NCBI RefSeq assembly: GCF_023223525.1 | Contig: NZ_JALPRX010000062.1 | Location: forward strand, 1 to 64,000 | Direction: 5' to 3' | Origin: Roseomonas acroporae | Lineage (GTDB): Bacteria > Pseudomonadota > Alphaproteobacteria > Acetobacterales > Acetobacteraceae | Length of the DNA stretch: 64,000 bases | Part shown: in pieces, positions 8,253 through 17,886 of the stretch | How the letters are laid out: every line of letters begins with the position of its first letter | How positions within the stretch are numbered: position 1 is the first letter of the stretch | Position numbers and translations under genes: made by a program | The notes under the pieces: model-generated | What the model was told of the DNA's origin: nothing | The model's database searches: none | What the model saw: the letters and a program-made list of their open reading frames with translations, nothing else

Positions 8253-9197
8253 ATGCGGGCCGGCGATGTGAACGGCGTGGACATAGAGCTTCGTGATTTG
8301 CGTTTGGCGCTCGTAACGTCACAGCACCGCAGCCTACGACAGGCGGCGGAAGCTCTGAACATACGCCAATCGACCCTGAGCCGCCGGCTGCACGAGATCG
8401 AGCGCCAGCTCGGCGTGGTGTTATTCGAAAGAACGAATGGCGGCACCCGCCTCACCACGGTGGGGCTGGAGTTCGTCGCGAGCGCCAAGCGGATACTCGA
8501 TGACGTGGATACTGAGCTCCAGCGGCTCAGGAGCAGGAGCCGTGGCGAACTTGGCCTGCTGGCGATCGGCGTTCATGCCTCTCCTTCGGCAGGGAACATG
8601 CACACGACGCTGGTCGAATACCATCGGCGCTTTCCGGATGTGGATGTGCGCACGGTCGATGGCAGCCATGAGCGGCTGCTTTGCGCCCTCGCGGGCAACG
8701 CCGTCGATGTCGCGATCATGACCGGCCAAGCGACGGCGTGGGACGGCCGCGTGCTTCCACTCTGGAGCGAGCGGGTGATCGTGGCTTTCCCCGAGCATCA
8801 TGCGCTTGGCCAGAATCCGAGGATTCGCTGGGCGGATCTTGCAAATGAAAAGTTCCTCGTCCCGCAGCAAGGCCCTGGACCGGAATTGGAAGGGCTGCTC
8901 ACGGCGAAGCTCCATCATGCGGTGGGCTCCCAGCACATCGTCCATCAAGACGCTTCACTGGACAGGCTGCTGAGCCTGGTCAGTGCGAATTATGGAACGC
9001 TCCTGATGTTCGAGGGCGCGACGGGGGGCCGCTACGAAGGGGTCGTCTACCGGGAAGTCTGGGACGACGACGGTCCGACCCAAGTCAAATTCATGGCCTG
9101 TTGGCGAGATACGAACAGCAATCCCGCGCTGGGATCGTTCCTGGCGATGTTGCGCGAAAACTATCCCGACTTCTCGGCCGAACCGCCTGCGACCTGA
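8253..9197 (+). CDS. LysR family transcriptional regulator
   Basis: 314 aa. An N-terminal winged helix (about 12-70) contains RQAAEALNIRQSTLSRRLHEIERQ, the LysR recognition helix, followed by a linker helix and a periplasmic-binding-like effector domain. AGGAGG lies 11 bases before the ATG. Its last 16 residues (MLRENYPDFSAEPPAT) recur almost unchanged as a fragment at 22984-23034. In this ICE family I expect the gene to converge on the DUF2274 gene at the end of the trb operon; here about 13.8 kb of stress genes separate them. Its target is unknown; regulation of transfer or cargo is inferred. Confidence 0.88.
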   Translation: MRAGDVNGVDIELRDLRLALVTSQHRSLRQAAEALNIRQSTLSRRLHEIERQLGVVLFERTNGGTRLTTVGLEFVASAKRILDDVDTELQRLRSRSRGELGLLAIGVHASPSAGNMHTTLVEYHRRFPDVDVRTVDGSHERLLCALAGNAVDVAIMTGQATAWDGRVLPLWSERVIVAFPEHHALGQNPRIRWADLANEKFLVPQQGPGPELEGLLTAKLHHAVGSQHIVHQDASLDRLLSLVSANYGTLLMFEGATGGRYEGVVYREVWDDDGPTQVKFMACWRDTNSNPALGSFLAMLRENYPDFSAEPPAT

Positions 9198-9246
9198 GCG
9201 GCTCGATCGCGACGCGCCTTGGCGAAGGCGCGATCGGTCGGTCGCC
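9147..9246 (+). repeat. Left copy of direct repeat flanking the stress island
   Basis: 100 bp covering the 3' end of the LysR gene and, on the other strand, a decayed 3' end of a DUF2274 gene. Aligned by eye with 22984-23079 it has 8 substitutions in 96 positions and a 4-bp insertion (GCGA near 9229) that breaks the DUF2274 reading frame in this copy. Confidence 0.88.
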
Positions 9247-9266
9247 CTGGGCCGGCGGGTCCGCAG

Positions 9267-9746
9267 TCATGGCGGCTCGCCCCCAGACCGATCGCGACGG
9301 TCCTGATCGCGCACCAGCCAGTGTACCACCCCGAGCGCGAGGGCGGCAGCGGCCAGGGCAGCGATCTTGGCCGACTCTGTCTCGCTGAGGTCGAGGATGA
9401 TGAACTTGCGCGCTATGGCAAGAAGGGCGATCAGCACGATCGTGCGGACCTGAAGGATCCCGAAGCTGCGCTGGGCCACCACCAGAAGAGATCGCTTGAA
9501 CTCAAGTGCAATCACCACGGTGAAAATCATCCCGAAGACGACCTGGAAGTTTTCATAATCAAGCGTATCAAATGCCCCCAAAACCAAGCTCTTCACAACC
9601 TGGCGAATCAAGGCCCAGACCGCAGCCACGACGATCACTGCGATGACGGCACTGAGGACGGAGATGACAACTTGTTCGAACTTTTCGTAGAGCGTCATCG
9701 TCGACCATTTTTCACGGGTCAGCCAAGATCTTTTCAGGTCTATCAT
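9267..9746 (-). CDS. psiE: PsiE-like membrane protein
   Basis: About 159 aa from the ATG at 9746; another ATG directly before it at 9749 sits too close to GAGGGAGA. Four hydrophobic segments are visible (for example VVISVLSAVIAVIVVAAVWALI and IVLIALLAIARKFIIL), with an FxVVFGMIFTVVIALEFKRSL core typical of phosphate-starvation-inducible PsiE proteins. Role unknown, but psiE is a recurring member of heat-resistance islands. It is the last gene of the minus-strand hsp20 group, with about 120 bp before it. Its 3' end lies just inside the left repeat. Confidence 0.8.
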   Translation of the reverse strand: MIDLKRSWLTREKWSTMTLYEKFEQVVISVLSAVIAVIVVAAVWALIRQVVKSLVLGAFDTLDYENFQVVFGMIFTVVIALEFKRSLLVVAQRSFGILQVRTIVLIALLAIARKFIILDLSETESAKIAALAAAALALGVVHWLVRDQDRRDRSGGEPP

Positions 9747-9866
9747 CATTCTCCCTCGAAAGCCGCCCCGGGGAGACAAGCTCCCCGGGGCCTAGTCTAG
9801 CCAGACGGCGCGGTATCACACGGAGCGGAGTGGACACTGCAAACCGGCGACACCCAATGTGGCAAA

Positions 9867-10358
9867 TCAGCCGTTCTTGACCTCGATGCGCTTGACCTTC
9901 GCCTGCGCCTCGGGAGTCTGGGGCAGCTTGATCGTCAGAACCCCGTTCTTGAAGGATGCTTGCGCCTTTTCGCCGTCCACACCGGGCGGGAGCGGAATTG
10001 TCCGGTAGATCGCGCCGTAGCTGCGCTCGGAGAGATAGTATCCCTTCTTCTCCTCCCGACGCTCGATCTTCTTCTCCCCCTTCACAGTCAACATGTCATC
10101 GTTGACCGTCACCTCGATGTCCTTCATCTCCATGCCAGGCAACTCGATCGACACTTCGATCGCCTTGTCGGTCTCAACCACATCGGATTTCGCCTCGCCA
10201 CTGCCAAAGGGCCATTCGAAATGACCGACCCGGTTCCAGAAACTCTCGAACACATGGTTCATATCTCGCTGGAGCGTCGCGATCGGGTTGCCTTCGCTGA
10301 TCTTGGCTTCTGGCGCGCCGTCCTTGCGCGCCCAGGGAATGAGGTCTTTGATCTGCAT
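9867..10358 (-). CDS. Small heat shock protein Hsp20 (third of tandem set)
   Basis: 163 aa. An N-terminal arm with IPWARKD and a tryptophan-rich stretch is followed by an alpha-crystallin domain (about 55-155): DKAIEVSIELPGMEMKDIEVTVND, then ERSYGAIYRTIPLPPGVD and the signature GVLTIKLPQ. The C-terminal tail lacks an obvious IxI motif (VKRIEV only). It holds unfolding proteins for ClpK/FtsH or DnaK. GGAGACCAT precedes the ATG. It lies 20 bp after the second hsp20 and is the copy closest to the island-type sHsp20 of heat-resistance loci. Confidence 0.93.
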   Translation of the reverse strand: MQIKDLIPWARKDGAPEAKISEGNPIATLQRDMNHVFESFWNRVGHFEWPFGSGEAKSDVVETDKAIEVSIELPGMEMKDIEVTVNDDMLTVKGEKKIERREEKKGYYLSERSYGAIYRTIPLPPGVDGEKAQASFKNGVLTIKLPQTPEAQAKVKRIEVKNG

Positions 10359-10378
10359 GATATGGTCTCCTTTGGTTT

Positions 10379-10777
10379 TCAGGCACCCTTGACGGCGATC
10401 CTTTTTGGCTGCGCTTCAGGGGCTCGGGGAAGCGTCAAGGTGAGGACGCCACCACGCATCTCGGCTTGGATCCTGTCGGGGTCGAAGTCCTCTGAAAGTG
10501 TGAAGGCACGTTCGAAATCGCCCTCGCCATATTCGGCATAAGCAAGTTCCAGATTTTCTGGCCGCACGGGCTCAACCTTGCCGCGGATCGTCAGAACGCG
10601 ATTTTCGAGCGTGATTTCGACCGCATCGGGGGCGACCCCAGGCATTTCGAGCATCATGGAGACGCCCTGATCGGTCTCGACGATATCAGTCAGCGGGCGG
10701 TAGATGCGGCCGCCGCCGGTGGTTTCAGGCGCGTCGGTCGGTGTCTTCTCGGTGGCCTGCGTAATGTCGGTGCTCAT
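10379..10777 (-). CDS. Small heat shock protein Hsp20 (second of tandem set)
   Basis: 132 aa with a short, Thr/Pro-rich N-terminal arm. The alpha-crystallin domain starts at about residue 30 (RPLTDIVETDQGVSMMLEMPGV) and ends with GGVLTLTLPRAPEAQPKRIAV. The long loop (VEPVRPENLELAYAEYGEGDFERAF) is typical of class-C-like bacterial sHsps. It is distinct in sequence from both neighbours, so this is a diverged set rather than a recent duplication. The three genes probably form one heat-induced transcript with 14- and 20-bp gaps. Confidence 0.92.
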   Translation of the reverse strand: MSTDITQATEKTPTDAPETTGGGRIYRPLTDIVETDQGVSMMLEMPGVAPDAVEITLENRVLTIRGKVEPVRPENLELAYAEYGEGDFERAFTLSEDFDPDRIQAEMRGGVLTLTLPRAPEAQPKRIAVKGA

Positions 10778-10791
10778 CGTTCCAGCTCCTC

Positions 10792-11217
10792 TCAGGCCGC
10801 CTTGATCTCGATTTTCTTCGGCTTCTCTTCCTCTGGCCGGCTGATGACGATCCGCAATACGCCGTTCGTCATCCTCGCCTCGACCTTGTCATCCGAAGCC
10901 GCGAATGGCAGGCGGATAGCGCGGGAAAATTTGCCATAACCGCGTTCATTACGGTGCCAGCGCGCACCGTCGGGAACCTCGGGCGCCTTGCGTTCGCCCG
11001 AAAGCGTCAGGACGTTGTCCTTGACCGAGATCTCGATATCGCCCGGTTCGATACCCGCAAGTTCAGCGGTGACGGCAACGGCCTCGGAGCCCTGCCACAC
11101 ATTCACCGCCGGGAACGCTGCGCGGGACGGCGGCCAGAAACCGCGGTCCAGATCGCGCATCATGGAGCGCATCAGCGCAAAAGGATCGCTGCGGCGCAGA
11201 TATGTCGGATAGAGCAT
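10792..11217 (-). CDS. Small heat shock protein Hsp20 (first of tandem set)
   Basis: 141 aa starting at the ATG at 11217, chosen because AGGAGG lies 8 bases upstream; the open frame extends 37 codons further without a ribosome site. N-terminus MLYPTYLRRSDPFALMRSMM is followed by the alpha-crystallin domain: VTAELAGIEPGDIEISVKDNVLTLSG, RHNERGYGKFSRAIRLPF and GVLRIVISRPEEEKPKKIEIKAA. First gene after the divergent promoter region shared with marR. Confidence 0.92.
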   Translation of the reverse strand: MLYPTYLRRSDPFALMRSMMRDLDRGFWPPSRAAFPAVNVWQGSEAVAVTAELAGIEPGDIEISVKDNVLTLSGERKAPEVPDGARWHRNERGYGKFSRAIRLPFAASDDKVEARMTNGVLRIVISRPEEEKPKKIEIKAA

Positions 11218-11311
11218 TGCTGGCCTCCTGTAGCTGATCGATGCCCGAACCGGCAGAATGGTCCGGCCGGGCAACCGGGCCGGCCGGATGTCGGTTCGGA
11301 GACCGCCCATC

Positions 11312-11353
11312 AAGATAGGCGGTTCCATTTATTGTGCAAGCATATATGTTGCA
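11312..11353 (-). promoter_or_regulatory. Divergent control region: hsp20 promoter overlapping a MarR-type operator
   Basis: On the minus strand TTGCAC (11339-11334), 16 bp and TATCTT (11317-11312) form a promoter toward the hsp20 genes. An inverted repeat TGCAA (11335-11339) - 9 bp - TTGCA (11349-11353) covers its -35 element. MarR proteins bind such palindromes, and the marR gene starts 65 bp away on the other strand. Repression of both directions by this MarR is an inference. Confidence 0.5.
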
Positions 11354-11417
11354 TGCATCGCATCTTGGATGGAAGGCGGTCTATCCTGTTTGTCATGCAG
11401 CCGGAGGAAGGATACCC

Positions 11418-11855
11418 ATGATCGCTTCGGACATCGCGCTGATCGGGACGACGATCCACCGGGTCGCGCAGCTCATCCAGCAGCGGATCGACAACGAGAT
11501 CGGCGATAGCGGCCTGACCCGCCTGTCCTGGATGGCGGCGGCACACGTCGAGGATTCGCCCGGGCTGACCATCGGCGATCTGGCCGGGCGGCTGGAGGTA
11601 GGCCGAGCCACTGCGGGCCAGCTCGTCGATCGCATGGTCAAGGGCGGTTGGGTCGAGCGGTCGCCGTCACCCGACGACCGGCGGTTGCAGATCGTCACGG
11701 TAACGCCAAAGGCCAGGGCGATGCTGGATGAACTCGCGCCCCGGCAATCGGCGCTAGAAGATGAAATCCTGCAGGATTTGTCCCCGGACGAACGGCGCGT
11801 CCTGCTTGTGCTGCTCGAGCGGATCCGGATGCGGCTGATGCAGGGGAAGGGCTGA
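11418..11855 (+). CDS. MarR family transcriptional regulator
   Basis: 145 aa from the ATG at 11418, with GGAGGAAGG upstream. The winged helix-turn-helix is clear: LTIGDLAGRLEVGRATAGQLVDRMVKGGWVERSPSPDDRR, with the beta-wing D-D-R. Flanking helices would form the dimer. It heads the plus-strand stress operon and lies divergently from the hsp20 group, so it probably controls the island. No cysteine is evident as an oxidant sensor. ftsH starts 5 bp after its stop. Confidence 0.92.
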   Translation: MIASDIALIGTTIHRVAQLIQQRIDNEIGDSGLTRLSWMAAAHVEDSPGLTIGDLAGRLEVGRATAGQLVDRMVKGGWVERSPSPDDRRLQIVTVTPKARAMLDELAPRQSALEDEILQDLSPDERRVLLVLLERIRMRLMQGKG

Positions 11856-11860
11856 TCGGC

Positions 11861-13693
11861 ATGGAAAAGAGAACCGAATACAACATCTGGTACTGGATCG
11901 TCGCCTTCGTTGCGATCCTCTTCATTCAGAACCTGATCGCCGGCTGGCAGTCGGTCGCCCCCATCACCTACAGCCAGTTCGAGAGCTATCTAAACGATGG
12001 CAAGATCGCCTCGGTTGCGGTCGGGTCAGACGCGATCACCGGCACGTTCAAAGAGCCGATTGGCGGCAAGCGACAGTTTTTCACCACAATCGTAAATCCC
12101 GCGATCCTGGCGCGGATCGACCGCTCGGGGGTGGAGATCACCGGGGTTCCGCAGAATACGCTGTTCGGCACCATTCTGTCCTGGGTGGCGCCGGCGCTCG
12201 TCTTCTTCGGAGTCTGGATGCTCCTGTTCCGAAAGTTCGCCGAGCGGCAAGGCTTCGGCGGCTTCATGCAGGTCGGCCGCAGCAAGGCCAGAGTTTACAT
12301 GGAAAAGGAAACCGGTGTCAGTTTCGCTGACGTGGCCGGCGTGGACGAGGCCAAGGCCGAGCTGGAGGAGGTCGTGGAGTTCCTCAAGAACCCGGCCGAA
12401 TACGGAAAGCTGGGCGCACATATCCCCAAAGGTATATTGCTCGTTGGGCCGCCGGGCACCGGCAAGACGCTTCTCGCGCGCGCGGTGGCGGGTGAGGCCG
12501 GCGTGACCTTCTTTTCGATCTCGGGCTCCGAGTTCGTCGAGATGTTCGTGGGCGTCGGTGCCGCGCGGGTGCGCGACCTCTTCGAGCAGGCTCGGAAATC
12601 CGCGCCGGCGATCATCTTCATCGACGAACTCGACGCTCTCGGGCGGGCGCGCTCCTCCGGCCAGATCGCTGGCGGCCACGATGAGCGTGAGCAGACGCTG
12701 AACCAGCTTCTGACCGAGCTCGACGGCTTCGACCCATCAGTCGGCATCGTGCTGCTTGCGGCCACGAATCGCCCGGAGATACTCGATCCGGCGCTGTTGC
12801 GGGCCGGACGCTTTGACCGGCAGGTGTTGGTGGATCGGCCGGATAAGAAGGGACGTGTGCAGATTCTTGGCGTTCACATGAAAAAGGTGAAGCTCGCCCC
12901 GGACGTCGATGCCGAGAAGGTCGCAGCGCTCACGCCCGGCTTCTCGGGCGCCGATCTTGCCAATCTCGTCAACGAGGCAGCATTGCTCGCCACGCGCCGC
13001 AAGGCCGATGCGGTGACGATGGACGACTTCAACAATGCCGTCGAGCGCATCATCGCGGGGTTGGAAAAGAAGAACCGCGTTCTCAATCCGCGCGAACGCG
13101 AGATCGTAGCGCACCACGAGATGGGGCACGCGCTGGTGGCGATGGCTCTGCCGGGGTTAGACCCGGTGCACAAGGTCTCGATCATACCGCGCGGGATTGG
13201 CGCGCTCGGCTACACCATCCAGCGCCCGACCGAGGACCGCTTCCTGATGACGCGGGAGGAACTCGAAAACAAGATCGCAGTCCTGCTTGGCGGGCGCGCG
13301 GCAGAGAAGATCATCTACGATCATGTCTCGACTGGGGCGGCGGACGATCTGGTCAAGGCGACCGATATCGCCCGCGCCATGGTCGCGCGTTACGGGATGG
13401 ACGAAGACCTCGGGCATGTCAGCTATGACACCGATCGGCCCGGCTTTCTCGGCACCGGCGATCAGGCGTCCTGGCTCAACCGCCGCTACAGCGAGGCCAC
13501 GGCCGAGCGAATGGACCTGAAGGTGCGCGACATCGTGGATGGCGTCTTCAAGCGCACCCTCACCCTTCTTGAAACCAATCGGGAACTTCTCGAGCAATCG
13601 GCGCAGGATCTCCTGCAACGAGAGACACTGGACGAGCCCGATCTGGTGGCAATTGGGTCCAAGGTGAAAAGAACGGAAGCGGTCGCTGCGTGA
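11861..13693 (+). CDS. ftsH: ATP-dependent zinc metalloprotease FtsH (island copy)
   Basis: 610 aa membrane AAA+ protease. Two N-terminal transmembrane segments (about 9-28 and 104-123) flank a periplasmic domain. The AAA module has Walker A GPPGTGKT (196-203), Walker [11 protein letters not shown] and the [21 protein letters not shown]. The zinc motif is HEMGH (419-423). It degrades damaged membrane and soluble proteins. It is slightly shorter than housekeeping FtsH (about 640 aa) and lies between marR and clpK, as in transmissible protein-quality-control loci, so it is an accessory copy. Confidence 0.96.
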   Translation: MEKRTEYNIWYWIVAFVAILFIQNLIAGWQSVAPITYSQFESYLNDGKIASVAVGSDAITGTFKEPIGGKRQFFTTIVNPAILARIDRSGVEITGVPQNTLFGTILSWVAPALVFFGVWMLLFRKFAERQGFGGFMQVGRSKARVYMEKETGVSFADVAGVDEAKAELEEVVEFLKNPAEYGKLGAHIPKGILLVGPPGTGKTLLARAVAGEAGVTFFSISGSEFVEMFVGVGAARVRDLFEQARKSAPAIIFIDELDALGRARSSGQIAGGHDEREQTLNQLLTELDGFDPSVGIVLLAATNRPEILDPALLRAGRFDRQVLVDRPDKKGRVQILGVHMKKVKLAPDVDAEKVAALTPGFSGADLANLVNEAALLATRRKADAVTMDDFNNAVERIIAGLEKKNRVLNPREREIVAHHEMGHALVAMALPGLDPVHKVSIIPRGIGALGYTIQRPTEDRFLMTREELENKIAVLLGGRAAEKIIYDHVSTGAADDLVKATDIARAMVARYGMDEDLGHVSYDTDRPGFLGTGDQASWLNRRYSEATAERMDLKVRDIVDGVFKRTLTLLETNRELLEQSAQDLLQRETLDEPDLVAIGSKVKRTEAVAA

Positions 13694-13756
13694 CACTGTC
13701 ACTGCGCAGATGATCGGCGGATAACCCTGACTGGATAAAGATAAAGGAGAAGACAA

Positions 13757-16639
13757 ATGGCAAACGGAGCTTGCGATATTTGCGGTCGCCCGGCGACGGC
13801 GCGCGTGCGCGCCTCGGTGAACGGCAGAATTCAGAACATGGAGCTTTGCGACCAGCATTACCGCGAGATGGTGCGCCGGTCGGGCCGCAGCGCCTCGCCG
13901 CTGGAGTCCCTGTTCGGACGGCATTCCCTTCTTGACGAGTTCTTCGGCGACAGCGGTTTCGGCAGCCTCTTTGGCGACAGCCCGTTGCGGGGCGGCACGC
14001 TGGGCTCCATGGGCGACGGTGATGACGAGGTCGTCGACGCCACTTTCGGAGAGGGCGCGCCGCGGCGTGGATCGCGGCGCGGCGGCGGACGCACCATCGC
14101 TGACCGGCTGAGCGAACAGGGCAACAAACTATTGCAGGAGGCCGCACAGAAGGCAGGAGAATTCGGGCGCAGCGAGGTCGATACCGAACATCTGCTTCTG
14201 GCGCTGACCTCGTCCGACGTCGTCAAGACGATCCTGGAACAGTTCAAGGTCAATGTGGACGATCTGCGCCGGCAGATCGAGAAGGACGCAAAGCGCGGAG
14301 AGGCCAAGGCGTCGGGCGAGATCGGCGTCAGTCCGCGCCTCAAGGATGCGCTGAATCGCGCGTTCATCGCGTCTAACGAACTCGGCCATTCCTATGTCGG
14401 TCCCGAGCACCTTCTGATCGGACTTGCCGAGGAAGGTGAAGGCCTGGCCGCGGCGATGCTGCGCAAGCTGGGGTTGACGCCGCAGGCACTGCGTCAGCAG
14501 GTGACGAAGGTGGTCGGCAAGGGAGCCGAGGAAGGCCGCGTCGAGACTCCGTCGAACACCCCCGATCTCGACCAGTTCAGCCGTGACCTGACGAAGCTCG
14601 CCCGCGATGGCAAGCTCGATCCCGTCATCGGCCGCGCCCGCGAGATCGAGACGACGATCGAAGTGCTGGCCCGCCGGAAGAAGAACAACCCGGTGCTGAT
14701 CGGCGAGCCCGGCGTGGGCAAGACCGCCATCGTCGAGGGACTTGCACAACGGATCGTCGCGGGCGAAGTGCCCGAGGCGCTGCGCGACAAGCGGCTGGTC
14801 GAGCTCAACATCAACTCGATGGTGGCCGGGTCGAAGTATCGCGGCGAGTTCGAGGAGCGAGTCCAGAAGATCCTCAAGGAGATCACCGAGGAGAAGGACA
14901 GCCTGATCCTGTTCATCGACGAGATGCACACCATCGTCGGCGCCGGCCAGGGCGGTGGCGAAGGTGGTCTCGACATCGCCAACACCTTCAAGCCGGCGCT
15001 GGCGCGGGGCGAGTTGAACCTGATCGGCGCGACGACGCTCAACGAGTACCAGAAATACATCGAGAAGGACGCGGCGCTCGAGCGACGGTTCCAGCCGGTT
15101 TATGTGGACGAGCCCACGGTCGCACAGACGATCATGATTCTGCGCGGGCTGCGCGACACGCTCGAAAGCCACCACAAGGTGACGATCACCGACGAGGCGA
15201 TCATCGCCGCCGCGGAGCTTTCGGATCGCTATATCACCGGTCGCTTCATGCCCGACAAGGCGATCGACCTGATCGACCAGGCCGCGGCGCGGGTGAAGAT
15301 CTCGGCCACTGCGCGGCCCGTGGACGTGCAGGAACTCGAAGCCGAGGTCGCGCAGATCAAGCGCGAACAGGACTATGCCGCAGCCCGCAAGCAATTCGAC
15401 CGAGCAGCAGAACTGAAGAAGGAGCTGGAGCAGAAGCAGAAGGAGCTGGACGAGCTTCTGGAGATCTGGAAGCGCGATCAGGCTTCGGCGACCGCCGAGG
15501 TGCGCACCGATCATGTGGCTCAGATCGTGTCGAAGATCACCGGCGTTCCGGTCACCGATCTCACCACCGAGGAGAAGGACAAGCTCCTGAAGCTCGAAGA
15601 CAAGCTGCACGAGCGCGTCATCGGCCAGGAGGAGGCGATCCGCGCCGTGGCCGATGCGGTGCGCCTGGCGCGAGCGGGTCTGCGCGAAGGTTCCGGTCCG
15701 ACCGCGACCTTCCTGTTCCTCGGGCCGACCGGGGTTGGCAAGACGGAACTGGCCAAGACGCTCGCGGAGGTGATCTTCGGCGACCAGGATGCGCTGATCC
15801 GTATCGACATGTCGGAGTATGGCGAGCGCCACTCGGTTGCCCGGTTGGTTGGCGCACCTCCGGGCTACGTCGGATACGACGAAGGCGGGCAGCTGACGGA
15901 GAAGGTGCGCCGTCGGCCCTACTCGGTCGTGCTCCTCGACGAGATCGAAAAGGCGCATCCCGATGTCTACAACATCCTGCTTCAGGTGTTCGACGATGGC
16001 CGCCTGACAGATGGCAAGGGCCGCGTGGTGGACTTCACTAACACCATCATCATCGCCACCTCGAACCTCGGTTCGGACATCATCCAGCGCAACCTCACGA
16101 AACGCGGCAGCAGTGAGTTCGACGAGGCCAAGCAGAAATCCGAACTGATGGAGGTGTTGCGCGGTCATTTCCGGCCAGAGTTCATCAACCGGATCGACGA
16201 GATCATCGTCTTTCATTCGCTGAATCAGTCGGAGATCCGCCAGATCGTCGAGTTGCAACTCAACCGGGTCAAGCGGACGGCGCTGACCCAGGGGGTGGAG
16301 CTCGATTTCGACGCGAGCGTCGTGGACCATTTCGGCGCGGTGGGCTTCCGGCCTGAATTCGGCGCCCGCGAATTGCGCCGGCTGATCCGCTCGGAACTCG
16401 AGACCGAGCTTGCGCGCGAAATGCTCTCCGGCCGCATCGGCGATGGCGACAAGGTGCGCGTCGCCTGGTCGCCCGAGGCGCAGAAGGTCGTTTTCGAGAA
16501 AATCGCGAAGGCCGCCGGCGAGGACAGCCCGGCCGATCAGGCCGATGCGGCTGACGGTGGGGCCGAGAAGTCTGCGCCTTCGGGCGTAGCCGGCGCGGAG
16601 GCACCGCAGGGCGCAGCGGACGAAAGGACGGCGGACTGA
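13757..16639 (+). CDS. clpK: ClpK/ClpG-type disaggregase with N-terminal zinc-finger-like domain
   Basis: 960 aa Hsp100. Residues 1-40 hold Cys6, Cys9, Cys31 and His34 (a CxxC...CxxH finger), followed by a Gly/Arg-rich linker to about 118 and a Clp N domain. NBD1 has GEPGVGKT and NBD2 has GPTGVGKT. The middle domain ([24 protein letters not shown]) is short compared with ClpB. The C-terminal tail after FEKIAK is acidic and Ala-rich. This architecture defines ClpK/ClpG_GI, a stand-alone disaggregase that confers strong heat tolerance. AAGGAGAAG precedes the ATG. Confidence 0.95.
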   Translation: MANGACDICGRPATARVRASVNGRIQNMELCDQHYREMVRRSGRSASPLESLFGRHSLLDEFFGDSGFGSLFGDSPLRGGTLGSMGDGDDEVVDATFGEGAPRRGSRRGGGRTIADRLSEQGNKLLQEAAQKAGEFGRSEVDTEHLLLALTSSDVVKTILEQFKVNVDDLRRQIEKDAKRGEAKASGEIGVSPRLKDALNRAFIASNELGHSYVGPEHLLIGLAEEGEGLAAAMLRKLGLTPQALRQQVTKVVGKGAEEGRVETPSNTPDLDQFSRDLTKLARDGKLDPVIGRAREIETTIEVLARRKKNNPVLIGEPGVGKTAIVEGLAQRIVAGEVPEALRDKRLVELNINSMVAGSKYRGEFEERVQKILKEITEEKDSLILFIDEMHTIVGAGQGGGEGGLDIANTFKPALARGELNLIGATTLNEYQKYIEKDAALERRFQPVYVDEPTVAQTIMILRGLRDTLESHHKVTITDEAIIAAAELSDRYITGRFMPDKAIDLIDQAAARVKISATARPVDVQELEAEVAQIKREQDYAAARKQFDRAAELKKELEQKQKELDELLEIWKRDQASATAEVRTDHVAQIVSKITGVPVTDLTTEEKDKLLKLEDKLHERVIGQEEAIRAVADAVRLARAGLREGSGPTATFLFLGPTGVGKTELAKTLAEVIFGDQDALIRIDMSEYGERHSVARLVGAPPGYVGYDEGGQLTEKVRRRPYSVVLLDEIEKAHPDVYNILLQVFDDGRLTDGKGRVVDFTNTIIIATSNLGSDIIQRNLTKRGSSEFDEAKQKSELMEVLRGHFRPEFINRIDEIIVFHSLNQSEIRQIVELQLNRVKRTALTQGVELDFDASVVDHFGAVGFRPEFGARELRRLIRSELETELAREMLSGRIGDGDKVRVAWSPEAQKVVFEKIAKAAGEDSPADQADAADGGAEKSAPSGVAGAEAPQGAADERTAD

Positions 16640-16653
16640 GCCGGACACCCGGG

Positions 16654-16680
16654 CCGGGCGCGGCGCGATCTCGCGCCCGG
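16654..16680 (+). terminator. Strong inverted repeat after clpK
   Basis: CCGGGCGCG (16654-16662) and CGCGCCCGG (16672-16680) form a perfect 9-bp stem with a 9-nt loop, 14 bp after the clpK stop. There is no T-run, so it may attenuate read-through into the next gene or protect the clpK mRNA end. Confidence 0.5.
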
Positions 16681-16704
16681 CGTTCCGCAAGAGGCACGAG
16701 ATCC

Positions 16705-17886
16705 ATGAAAATCCTGAAGGCATTCCGCAACCTTGACCGTCACGGTCAGCAGCGCGCCCCTGAAGTGATCGAGGAGGAGGCCCGGCAACTCGCGTCGCAT
16801 CTGAAGCGCTTCCGCGACGATCTCGTGCGGCTCGATGTCACCGTCTCGCAGACGATGGGCAAGACGCGCATCCATGTCAGCCTGCGCCTGCAGATGCCCT
16901 CGGGCGTGATCGCGGCACAGGAAGAGGGGTTCGAGATCGAGCCCGTCCTGCGCAAGGCCTTTGCCGACCTGCGGCATCGGTTGGACCGGCATGTGGGGCG
17001 CCTCAAGCACGAGTCGGACTGGAAGCGCCCCGCCCGCCGCCGCCGGATCGGCGCACTTCTGCCGCCAGCCCGCGATGCAGCCGAGGCCGACCGGCGGGCG
17101 GCCTATTTCGACCTGATCAAGGATCATCTGGACCGGGTCTATGACGCCGTCCGGCGCGAACTGACCTATCTCGAAGCCGGCGGATCGGTGCCGCCGGGCA
17201 GGCTCGGGGTGGACGATCTGGTCGATGCGGTGGTTCTGAAGGGGCTCGAACGGTTCGAGACGCGGCCGACGGAATTCTCGGTCGGCGATTGGCTCTTGCG
17301 GCTGGCCCACGAGACCATCGAGGAGGAGGGACGCGCGGCCCGCCGGGCCCTGCCCGAGGACGCCGCCTCGCTCGACGCCGAGCCGGAGAAGCCCGCAGAG
17401 GATCCGACCGAAGCCGATCAGGAATTGTCCGAATTCCACCAGCCCGATGACGTGTTGCGGCTCGAGGATCTCGTCGCGGACGACAGCGTGACCGATCCCG
17501 AGAGAGAAGCTGAGCGGCATGAACTGGCGCAGTCGCTGCATCGCGCGATAGCCCAGCTTCCGGCGCTCTGGCGCCGCGTGCTGGAGCGGATCCACCTTGC
17601 CGACGGCACGCCGGCCGAGGCCGCCGCGGCGCTCGGCCTGGATGCGGCCGAGGTAGACCGGATCGCCCTGTCCGCGGCCGCCTTTCTTCGCGCGAAACTG
17701 ATCGAGGCCGGGTTCGCGGGCGAAACCGTCGAAACCGCGAACCTGGAACAGGAAATCGCCCGCACGGCGCGCCTGCCCCAACCGATCCTCGAACGGCAGC
17801 GGATCGTCATTGCGATGCACGGCGAGGCGGCCATCCTGTCGCATGCCGAAAGCTCACCCGATCATCCAGGAGGACGCATCAAATGA
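16705..17886 (+). CDS. HPF/RaiA-like domain fused to a sigma-70-like protein
   Basis: 393 aa. Residues ~35-110 (VTVSQTMGKTRIHVSLRL ... EPVLRKAFADLRHRLDRHVGRLK) resemble ribosome hibernation factors of the HPF/RaiA family. From about 125 an alpha-helical segment (IKDHLDRVYDAVRRELTYLE ... VDDLVDAVVLKGLERFE) resembles sigma region 2. Residues ~295-350 (LPALWRRVLERIHLADGTPAEAAAALGL) resemble region 4 with its helix-turn-helix. A very acidic linker separates them. The pairing suggests a protein linking ribosome state with transcription. Whether either half is active is unknown. It overlaps hdeD by 4 bp. Confidence 0.72.
   Translation: MKILKAFRNLDRHGQQRAPEVIEEEARQLASHLKRFRDDLVRLDVTVSQTMGKTRIHVSLRLQMPSGVIAAQEEGFEIEPVLRKAFADLRHRLDRHVGRLKHESDWKRPARRRRIGALLPPARDAAEADRRAAYFDLIKDHLDRVYDAVRRELTYLEAGGSVPPGRLGVDDLVDAVVLKGLERFETRPTEFSVGDWLLRLAHETIEEEGRAARRALPEDAASLDAEPEKPAEDPTEADQELSEFHQPDDVLRLEDLVADDSVTDPEREAERHELAQSLHRAIAQLPALWRRVLERIHLADGTPAEAAAALGLDAAEVDRIALSAAAFLRAKLIEAGFAGETVETANLEQEIARTARLPQPILERQRIVIAMHGEAAILSHAESSPDHPGGRIK

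Noticed and set aside
14129-16723. 864-codon minus-strand open frame opposite clpK.
   Set aside because: Mirror of a strongly biased coding sequence; no ribosome site or domain, and clpK is unmistakable.
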